NCBI GenBank assembly: GCA_914767715.1
Contig: OU612066.1
Location: 2,857,001-2,921,000, forward strand
DNA from: Membranipora membranacea
Lineage: Eukaryota > Bryozoa > Gymnolaemata > Cheilostomatida > Membraniporidae
DNA length: 64,000 bases
Direction: 5' to 3'
The notes beneath the pieces are model-generated. The model ran no database searches. It saw nothing but the letters and a program-made list of their open reading frames with translations, and was not told where the DNA came from. A program made the translations under genes and the position numbers. Of the stretch, positions 61,001-64,000 are shown piece after piece. The stretch's first letter is position 1, and each line of letters opens with the position of its first letter.

Positions 61001-64000
61001 AATAGCAAGCAGTTTCAACGGCTTATAAGTTATTGGTTCTTGGATCTGGCTCATTTAGTTCAAAGTTCACACAAATAATAATTGCTAGCGGCTATTGGCT
61101 GTGGTACAGATAGTTTTGGGTGTGGCTCTTTGAATTCAGAGTTTTAGGGATTAGAGATTAGCCTTTGAACCATAGAAATTTGTAATAGAGCAAGCTTTAA
61201 CCAGGAATATTCCAATAAAAGCAGGTTTTACTCATTTTGTCCAGGCACTTAGGCTTTATTAAGTTGTTTAGAGGAACGGAGGGAGAAAATTTTGAGTGTG
61301 GTTTGAGGATTGCAGAATAATGGCAACAAAAAACCAAAACACATGTGCTAGCTGTTGGAAGTGTTCTGCGTCATAGCATCAAATGCTGTTTCTCATACTA
61401 CTTCCAAAGACACATGGAGAAGAAGAGGTATGAATCTAGCTCACTTGGCAGTAATTGAATTTGGATGGGCAAAACTGTAGGTGTTAATGTGTACAAGAAT
61501 AGGGCTCAGCTGCCATATAGGTGGACTCAAGTCCCCTATCTTCCATTAACCACCTCAAAACTACGTTTTTCGATGGGAGAACTACAAACCACAAATACAA
61601 TTACAACTCATAGTATTATGTTTATTTTTTTTCTACAGTCTAATAGCTTTTCTATCTCATATGATATTGGACAGGACAGATAAAATATTTCAGCGAGCCT
61701 CAATGAGTCACAGCCCACTGATTGTTCGTATCGTATTATTTGACCCATGACCGTAGATGGTTTGAAACAAACAATTTAAACAGAAAATTGGCTAGTTCCT
61801 TTAAAAGCAAAAGAAATAGCAAAGAAATTTAATCGTGCTTGGGTATTAAACTATGCAAATTGTTACCTATATTTTGCCTTCATGTTAGATCAACATGTCA
61901 GATGGATTTGTGATGATGTTTATATATCCGATCATTCCTTCTAAAATGTTTCATTCTTACGGCAGCTGCTATAAAATAGCTATAGCTAGCCAGTATTACA
62001 ATCAAATAAAACTGCTGTTATAACTTACTTTCTACATGGAATTTTAATTGAATCATGATCAAAAATATTTAGTTAGTACAGAATACATATTAATCATCGT
62101 TTCGGTTTTTGTACAGGATCCTCAACTTGTTGCCAAGATATGTGATGGTAAATTAGCTGCCTTGTTTCACAAAGCTTCCGACGTATTGATAAAGAATGAT
62201 ACAGATGATCATACTCTTGTTATTAGTCTGCTCAGTTGGCCTTCATTTTCGGATATTTGGAAGCGGTTTGGTAAGTATATTTTTGTATTTTCTGATATCA
62301 TATGATTACCACTTTTCGCATGAGTAAATTTCCTTTACATTTCCTGTACAATATTAGCAAGAGAAGACATATGCCGTGTATATACTGTTGAGAGAGACTG
62401 TGATAACACAGTGACCGCAAGCAGTAGCATATCTTACAGCCCAAAGAACAGAAAAACATTCTGACCAATTTCCGTACATACCATACATGTCATTATATAT
62501 AAAGACTTTGGTTTACAAGCAATCAGAGAATAACCATGTCATGAAGAAACCAACACCTAACCAAACGACTGATCCTCCGAAAGTGGCAAACCGAGCATGT
62601 AATGAATCGGCACCACTGGTCTTTGAGTGATATACTTATTTTGCATGTCAATTATTCTAGTGATACTGATTTATCTCTCAAATTATTAAAGATGATAGAT
62701 CAAAGAGGAGACAGTACCTCAAGAAACAGGCACAAAGTACCATCCACCAATGCATTGAGGCCATAAAATCAGTGCATGATTCCATTCGCAATAGAAGCAT
62801 CACAGTGGCGCATATGGCTGATCTGTCCAAATTGGAACCACTTTTCACAAATCTATGTGGCAAGTTTGGCTACCCGGCTTCAAGCTTTGAGAAGGAAGAA
62901 AAATGGCTCAAGAATTATTTCAAGCTTATTTCTGATTTGGAGTCATTTACAGACCTAATCAAGAATTCTACCTCTAGTGAGTGTTCTTATTCAGTTTGAC
63001 CTTTACACTATGGAGACTTTTTTGTTGCAAGTGTGTATACATTAATAGCTCACCTCATTCCTACTGATATACCGCTTCTAAGTTATTTATTAACTTCATT
63101 TTGAATCAGTGCAGACTATAACTTTAAATACAGGTACACCAACTGCAGTTCCACACTGATATATGACCAGCAGGTAAATAGATGAAGGGATCTGACAAGA
63201 ATCTATATATCTCTTGGTGGAAAAATTTATTAGTTCGGTCCACATCAGGTAGTTGAGCTGAATAGTTAACTAGTTTATTTTATACACATTTATCAGCGTT
63301 CTACCATCTGTTAAATATTATGTCCTAAACACAAGATATTGCACCCAGTTCTAATATCACTAGTTTACAAACCATATCAGCCGTAACTTTATGCCCTTCA
63401 GACTAGATGACAAAAAGAATTGACAATGGTAGCAACTAGCATGATCCGTTCTTTGTATTTGAGGTCAAATTTATATGAGTGCTAAAACTCACTTTATACC
63501 ATTGGAGTAATTTCGGAATATTTTGAAAATCAATTTAGGGCCAATGTCAGCTTGGAAGTAGAAGTAAAATGCGAAGCCTTATGGTTCATTTTTCCTATAC
63601 TCAATCAACTTAGGCCAACTTACAACCTGATACACCACATACAACCATGAACCTCCACTCAAACTAATGATTTTCACACCAGAGGATTACTCATGAGGAT
63701 GCTTTTATTAGCAATAACGATAAAAGTTTTTTTGTATCGCCTCATTTGTTCCTAAACAATTTTTTTCTGTTTCTGAAGGTACAAAGCTCTAAACTCATTG
63801 TTAAAAATTGATTTTCAAACAGTTTGGTTTTGATTTTGCGTAAGCTCATTTTGATGTATTATTTTGTATGACTTTACATCTTAGAATTGTATTTTCTTGT
63901 TCCAGAGACATGTACAGACTGCATTGAACAATGGCTTAGCAATCTCGATCACAGTTGCCTGACACTGGTTGATATAATTGATGACAGACGTGGAGTGCTT
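15825..64000 (+). CDS. RNF213: RNF213/mysterin-like giant protein, 5' part, 16 exons, runs off the window
   Basis: RNF213 family proteins are very large cytosolic ATPases with E3 ubiquitin ligase activity, linked in vertebrates to lipid droplets and antimicrobial defence. I joined 16 exons (listed separately) with GT/AG ends and matching phases: 2916 nt, 972 codons, still open at 64000. Order: two Cys4 zinc ribbons (Cys 9/12/23/28 and 47/50/67/69); a linker; a CBM20-like segment from ~residue 247 (KVWEVTLEIP...EYFYQIE...NEYKYLLV); then helical stalk to the end. Human RNF213 likewise has an N-terminal zinc ribbon, a CBM20 and a long stalk before its AAA+ and RING modules; residues ~846-940 align by eye with the human stalk. 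The AAA+ and RING parts are not in this window. Exon joins are inferred, and a tiny missed exon is possible. Confidence 0.85.
16077..17105. repeat. segmental duplication, copy 1 (empty sites)
   Basis: About 1.03 kb, beginning TCATAGGATAAATTTAGC, highly similar to the next copy. It preserves the uninterrupted target sites of both elements found in copy 2. It also retains ~40 bp (around 16758-16795) that copy 2 lost between ATAAAG repeats. Confidence 0.9.
17935..18227. mobile_element. 3-bp-TSD palindromic TIR element, first insertion
   Basis: 293 bp with long inverted arms starting AGGTAAATTCGCGACC and ending GGTCGCGAATTTACCT. Flanked by ATT (17932-17934 and 18228-18230). The empty site is seen near 16931 as ATATATTGTCATTCC. 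Nearly the whole element folds back on itself. No coding capacity. Confidence 0.92.
18395..18630. mobile_element. 3-bp-TSD palindromic TIR element, second insertion
   Basis: 236 bp, same family (AGGTAAATTCGCG... and ...CGCGAAGTTACCT), flanked by AGT (18392-18394 and 18631-18633). The empty site is seen near 17095 as CTGTAGTGTAAG. Shorter in the middle than the first insertion. Confidence 0.9.
19619..19744 (+). CDS. RNF213: RNF213-like exon 2
   Basis: Residues 77-118 (GDAKIYQESPNNLRNKV...). Acceptor ATTTACAG, donor G|GTTTGA; enters and leaves at phase 1. Polar linker, no motif. Confidence 0.7.
20038..20152. repeat. small inverted-repeat element in intron 2
   Basis: AAAATCAGGGTATGAAATTA (from ~20042) is repeated in inverted form as TAATTTCATACCCTGATTTT (~20133-20152) around ~70 bp. 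A MITE-like hairpin with no clear target duplication. Confidence 0.75.
20308..20576 (+). CDS. RNF213: RNF213-like exon 3
   Basis: Residues 119-208 (KEAVSKFSKLREYLSQEYE...). Acceptor TTTATTACAG, donor AAA|GTAACT. Charged and helical in look. The ATG at ~20319 is internal, not a start. Confidence 0.8.
20600..20674. repeat. 75-bp hairpin element just inside intron 3
   Basis: Perfect 18-bp inverted ends TACCCAAAGACCAATGCA and complement, 39-bp loop, flanked by GAA on both sides (possible 3-bp TSD). It lies 24 nt after the exon 3 donor and fills a quarter of the 294-nt intron. Confidence 0.8.
20871..20917 (+). CDS. RNF213: RNF213-like exon 4
   Basis: 47 nt, VSSISSLGCHHETAT. Acceptor CTGTTGTAG, donor AAG|GTAATT. 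Short and low in information, but it is what makes the phases of exons 3 and 5 agree. Confidence 0.65.
21039..21684. mobile_element. TTAA-flanked foldback element carrying tRNA-like sequence
   Basis: Two long inverted arms, about 250 bp each, bounded by TTAAAGACTTACTTTGAG on the left and its near-complement on the right. Near the centre both arms hold a tRNA-like block: GACTCGAACCC (21287-21297, minus-strand B box) and GGGTTTGAGACC (21415-21426), with an A-box-like TTAGTGG on the minus strand. It looks like an inverted dimer including a tRNA-derived promoter, moved as a TTAA-target element. Confidence 0.75.
22372..22440 (+). CDS. RNF213: RNF213-like exon 5
   Basis: Residues 224-247 (DHHESRRFSASPLEPTGQIL). 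Acceptor TATACACAG, donor TTTGG|GTGAGT. Linker leading into the CBM20-like part; begins and ends inside codons, matching its neighbours. Confidence 0.7.
22441..23393 (+). other. RNF213-like intron 5
   Basis: Nothing recognised. Short ORFs on both strands lack splice sites in phase. Confidence 0.5.
23394..23587 (+). CDS. RNF213: RNF213-like exon 6, CBM20-like segment
   Basis: Residues 247-311. GKVWEVTLEIPE... followed by PLEYFYQIECSLN, QEWFATHNEYKYLLV and RWLKLS. The aromatic pattern W...P...EYFYQI...EWF...N resembles the second half of a CBM20 starch-binding domain, present in RNF213 and thought to bind glycogen-like glycans. The first CBM20 strands are not obvious, so the domain may be divergent or truncated. 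Acceptor TTATTTAAG, donor TCAG|GTGAGT. Confidence 0.82.
24267..24583 (+). CDS. RNF213: RNF213-like exon 7
   Basis: Residues 312-417 (DIGDDHYVFDGVMLPRREAA...WDQGGVTVVD...GYRSQ). Continues the CBM20-like module into the stalk. Acceptor CATTTCAG, donor CAG|GTGATA. Confidence 0.85.
24690..25060 (-). pseudogene. LINE 3' fragment (reverse orientation)
   Basis: The reverse complement matches the end of the LINE remnant at 48000-48800. On the minus strand it reads ...NFRFALANFGAQKFNELP..., the post-RT C-terminal motif, followed by the same 3' UTR and the ACAAGTCCTAAGGACTTATTC tail. 5'-truncated and broken. Confidence 0.75.
25061..26564 (+). other. rest of RNF213-like intron 7
   Basis: No exon or repeat recognised except a G10 run near 25150. 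Confidence 0.45.
26565..26833 (+). CDS. RNF213: RNF213-like exon 8
   Basis: Residues 418-507 (GLMQYIDAAEKSHAKFCQ...LFGSLLGLMYLAYQYKH...). Helical, matching the stalk region just after the CBM20 in vertebrate RNF213. Acceptor TTATTTCCAG, donor AG|GTGAGC. Confidence 0.85.
27379..27416. mobile_element. 38-bp end-only hairpin with TAATA flanks
   Basis: CAGAGTGAGGATA faces TATCCTTACTCTG without a spacer. TAATA flanks both sides (27374-27378 and 27417-27421), exactly as around the 703-bp element at 46510. A minimal derivative of that family. Confidence 0.75.
27535..28109. mobile_element. possible TIR element in intron 8
   Basis: GGTAGGGCCAGGAGGG at the left and GGCCCCCTGGCCCTACC at the right form an inverted pair ~0.57 kb apart. 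No target duplication seen, so the limits are uncertain. Confidence 0.4.
28110..29889 (+). other. intron 8, nothing recognised
   Basis: No exon-like frame with phase-compatible splice sites and no repeat structure noticed. Confidence 0.4.
29890..30860 (-). pseudogene. non-LTR retrotransposon (LINE) reverse-transcriptase fragment
   Basis: On the minus strand, from ~30830: FLDFTSAFKTIGLCKLIGKL, SLIGSPQGGVISPILFSIY (palm motif), then KYADDTILLQ (catalytic YADD), then a ~150-residue thumb/C-terminal part from 30554 to 29991. A stop and frame breaks separate the PQGG and YADD parts, and neither the endonuclease nor the N-terminus is seen, so it is 5'-truncated and dead. A different copy from the 48-kb LINE. 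Confidence 0.85.
31051..31713. mobile_element. Harbinger-like nonautonomous element with TTA target duplication
   Basis: Inverted ends TGCTCAGTTTATACATCAAA and TTTGATGTATAAACTGGGCA are flanked by TTA (31048-31050 and 31714-31716), the usual Harbinger target. Repeated AATTCGGGT words line both arms. Contains the perfect 120-bp tandem duplication listed next. No coding capacity; the HARBI1-like protein at 1355-3440 could in principle mobilise such elements, but their ends were not matched to it. Confidence 0.82.
31223..31464. repeat. perfect 120-bp tandem duplication
   Basis: 31223-31344 is repeated base for base at 31343-31464 (starting TTATTCAGCGGATATTTAC). No difference between copies, so it is very recent or an assembly artefact. 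Confidence 0.97.
31717..32890 (+). other. end of intron 8, nothing recognised
   Basis: No exon or repeat noticed. A stretch near 32580 on the plus strand has no clear coding signal. Confidence 0.4.
32891..33097 (+). CDS. RNF213: RNF213-like exon 9
   Basis: Residues 507-576 (QMTSNLTVCMGQISNWQMLVPLYHLLDAS...). Acceptor AATATTTCAG, donor CCAG|GTAAGC. The SNWQ...LPLYHLL-type text fits the RNF213 stalk. Confidence 0.85.
33136..33774. mobile_element. TIR element in intron 9
   Basis: Ends TACGGTAAGGTCACGTATTG and CAATATGCGACCTTACGGTA are inverted repeats (25 bp, about 21 matching). 639 bp, no coding capacity, no clear target duplication. It occupies most of the intron. Confidence 0.7.
33909..34143 (+). 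CDS. RNF213: RNF213-like exon 10
   Basis: Residues 576-654 (FKKSYKELKPFFSHIGILPR...). Acceptor CATTTCAG, donor CAG|GTAATG. Helical stalk. Confidence 0.85.
34620..34684 (+). CDS. RNF213: RNF213-like exon 11
   Basis: Residues 655-676 (DERSGICLAVEKFLAKRRQN). Acceptor TATTCAG, donor CA|GTAAGT. Small but phase-compatible on both sides. Confidence 0.78.
34685..35986 (+). other. RNF213-like intron 11
   Basis: Nothing recognised; AT-rich. Confidence 0.45.
35987..36242 (+). CDS. RNF213: RNF213-like exon 12
   Basis: Residues 676-761 (LWNPTHTLMDRLLGMIRCYQ...VTPEEFQ). Acceptor TTATTGCAG, donor CAG|GTAAAA. The alternative frame starting MNVLLQVMEPYP is a shadow. Confidence 0.87.
36395..36493 (+). CDS. 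RNF213: RNF213-like exon 13
   Basis: Residues 762-794 (IWNKIYDYEFGEPFMKAWWS...). Acceptor GTCATTTAG, donor CAG|GTGAGA. Last exon before the 25.6-kb intron. Confidence 0.83.
37523..38700. mobile_element. nested foldback unit with its own 16-bp arrays
   Basis: Units like GGAATGAACATCGGCT (37530-37670) reappear inverted at ~38600-38690 (CATTCCAGC...). The unit is flanked by GCACACA on both sides (possible 7-bp TSD). The same arrangement is present in the inverted copy at 49950-51180, so the nesting predates the copying of the outer element. Confidence 0.65.
40401..40785. mobile_element. TTAA-flanked TIR element
   Basis: Ends TTAAAGGGCAACCAAGGTTT and AAACTTTGGTTGCCCTTTAA match at 20 of 21 inverted positions, with TTAA at both edges. 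385 bp, no coding capacity. Its end sequence is unrelated to the 9667-11734 family. Confidence 0.8.
41302..42288 (+). mobile_element. hAT-like nonautonomous element inside the 16-bp array
   Basis: 987 bp, starting TAGGGTTGGAACGG and ending CGTTCCACCCCTA. Perfect 8-bp TSD GTGGGAAA (41294-41301 and 42289-42296), which is itself array sequence. Same family as 56128-57013 in the other orientation. Confidence 0.92.
42807..43697. repeat. two ~447-bp units made of ~71-bp monomers (higher-order tandem repeat)
   Basis: Unit 1 starts near 42807 and unit 2 near 43254, highly similar. Each contains four related ~71-bp monomers with GAGCAGAGCATACCAGAGC and the small palindrome AGGTCATCTGACCT, and each ends CAGGGACCAGTTTCAATTAG. 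The ORF at 42807-42995 is an artefact. Confidence 0.9.
43677..45703. mobile_element. possible 2-kb TIR element (outer frame of copy D)
   Basis: CAGGGACCAGTTTCAATTAG (43677) has an inverted partner, CTAATTGAAACCGGTCCCTG, ending near 45703, and the next bases (AACAGTCACTA) also match. The left end is duplicated at 43229, so the true border is unclear. Contains MITE copy D and no recognised gene. Confidence 0.5.
43752..44115 (-). mobile_element. 9-bp-TSD MITE, copy D (inverted)
   Basis: 364 bp with perfect TSD TGCAGATTG (43743-43751 and 44116-44124). The ORF at 43962-44174 translates this MITE and is not a gene. Confidence 0.93.
46510..47212. mobile_element. 703-bp foldback element, TAATA flanks
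   Basis: Two ~340-bp arms, near-perfect inverted repeats, from TCACAGAGTTAGGATATAC to GTATATCCTTACTCTGTGA. Flanked by TAATA (46505-46509 and 47213-47217), possibly a 5-bp TSD. No coding capacity. Its ends recur alone at 15676 and 27379. Confidence 0.85.
47990..48820 (+). pseudogene. LINE reverse-transcriptase C-terminus and 3' end
   Basis: Plus-strand frames (broken by stops) read VILDNKLNFKSHTSKIK, AKLWYIGLIRSNLEYSSPVL, RFEYLYLLTFYKIVNR and FRFALANSGAQKFNELPNHV...LLN-stop, the order expected for a CR1/jockey-type LINE from RT thumb to C-terminus. The 3' UTR to ~48800 matches 24690-25060 inverted. Confidence 0.82.
49030..51790. mobile_element. truncated inverted copy of the 36.8-kb foldback element
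   Basis: Reverse complement of ~36890-39600, including the nested unit and the 16-bp array (51510-51790). It lacks the outermost ~60 bp and the other half. The paired ORFs at 37297-37503 and 51197-51394 are the same sequence in the two copies; shared descent within a transposon explains them better than a gene does. Confidence 0.85.
51871..51998. repeat. small foldback element, relative of 4470
   Basis: GGTCTACTCCAAAACCTGAG...CCCCCTTGAGTTT and AAAACTCAACGGGGACAGTC...GGTTTCAGGAT face each other around a short AAC-rich loop. Confidence 0.65.
52365..52728 (+). mobile_element. 9-bp-TSD MITE, copy E
   Basis: 364 bp with perfect TSD ATGTGGATC (52356-52364 and 52729-52737). It interrupts the left arm of the foldback element; the right arm at ~54825 shows the uninterrupted sequence. 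Confidence 0.95.
54230..54420 (+). pseudogene. decayed reverse-transcriptase fragment
   Basis: CIADDTQFYISF resembles the LINE catalytic YADDTQLY segment. About 90 bp on, DLGVSIRN resembles the following NLGV motif, in another frame. Nothing longer survives. A G14 run sits just upstream (~54117-54131). Confidence 0.45.
56128..57013 (-). mobile_element. hAT-like nonautonomous element, second copy
   Basis: 886 bp, ends TAGGGGTGGAACGA and CGTTCCACCCCTA, perfect 8-bp TSD GTGATCAA (56120-56127 and 57014-57021). Reverse-oriented relative of 41302-42288. The ORF at 56708-56893 is not a transposase fragment I recognise. Confidence 0.95.
57890..58830. repeat. ~140-bp satellite, six monomers
   Basis: Period 140-141 bp. 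Each monomer carries GATTGAGTTAAAACTTGGGA, TGACATCATCA, ATGTCACATGACCCGATA, AAAATGGCCGCCATAAACAG and GGAAGTGGCTGCCGATTAAC with few changes. One further monomer lies at ~55590-55760. Confidence 0.92.
59270..59780. repeat. ~140-bp satellite, three monomers
   Basis: Same monomer as at 57890-58830, period 140-142 bp. The ORF at 59312-59551 is simply two monomers read through. Confidence 0.92.
62117..62270 (+). CDS. RNF213: RNF213-like exon 14
   Basis: Residues 795-846 (DPQLVAKICDGKLAALFHKA...). Acceptor TTTTTGTACAG, donor TTTG|GTAAGT. Helical stalk. Confidence 0.83.
62692..62976 (+). CDS. RNF213: RNF213-like exon 15
   Basis: Residues 846-940 (DDRSKRRQYLKKQAQSTIHQ...). By eye SITVAHMADLSKLEPLF and EKEEKWLKNYFKLIS align with the corresponding human RNF213 stalk helices, one of the better family matches. 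Acceptor AATTATTAAAG, donor CTA|GTGAGT. The internal ATGs at ~62772 are not starts. Confidence 0.87.
62977..63905 (+). other. RNF213-like intron 15
   Basis: Nothing recognised; no repeat structure noticed. Confidence 0.5.
63906..64000 (+). CDS. RNF213: RNF213-like exon 16, truncated by the window
   Basis: KTCTDCIEQWLSNLDHSCL...DDRRGVL, open to the last base. Acceptor TTGTTCCAG. The four cysteines are not spaced as a known zinc finger. Confidence 0.8.

Larger units (their letters stand above)
36494..62116 (+). other. RNF213-like intron 13 (25.6 kb)
   Basis: Phase 0 on both sides, so exons 13 and 14 join cleanly. At least four times longer than any other visible intron and mostly made of the elements listed below. 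No complete gene seen inside it. Stretches 39600-40400, 40790-41100, 45710-46500, 47220-47990 and 60030-62116 show nothing I can name. Confidence 0.75.

Overview
This is animal (metazoan) nuclear DNA. It is AT-rich, its genes are broken into small exons with canonical GT/AG introns, and most of the sequence is transposon-derived. The encoded proteins (an RNF213/mysterin-type giant protein, a HARBI1-type transposase, a CYP3-clan cytochrome P450) and the mix of DNA transposons, foldback elements and LINE remnants fit an invertebrate, probably marine. I cannot name the species from the sequence.

Layout. About 1.3-4.1 kb (minus strand): a complete, frame-consistent five-exon HARBI1-like Harbinger transposase gene of 352 codons. 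Just upstream of it is a coiled-coil exon that may belong to the usual Harbinger partner protein. 7.5-7.9 kb: exon-like reading frames I do not recognise. 8.6-9.1 kb (plus): the last two exons of a CYP3-clan P450, with no earlier exons found. 9.7-11.7 kb: three tandem copies of a ~690-bp TTAA-flanked terminal-inverted-repeat element. 13.4-13.8 kb: a decayed LINE end. 15.8-64.0 kb (plus): the 5' part of an RNF213-like gene. I assembled 16 exons, and every intron phase matches: 2916 nt, 972 codons, open at the window end. It begins with two zinc ribbons, then a CBM20-like segment, then the helical stalk. The AAA+ and RING regions lie beyond the window.

The RNF213-like introns hold most of the repeats. 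Intron 1 has a ~1-kb segmental duplication whose second copy took two insertions of one 3-bp-duplication family. Intron 13 is 25.6 kb and is packed with nested elements: a foldback element whose ends are arrays of 16-bp units (36.84-42.47 kb) and a truncated inverted copy of it (49.03-51.79 kb), two related hAT-like elements with perfect 8-bp target duplications, a 2.9-kb foldback element, a higher-order tandem repeat, and a ~140-bp satellite rich in transcription-factor-like motifs (55.2-60.0 kb).

A theme across the window is that several inverted-repeat families occur both as full-length copies and as tiny end-only hairpins, some with intact target-site duplications. Gene calls come from conceptual translation and family knowledge. 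No database search or alignment program was run. Transposon family names rest on target-site length and end sequence only.
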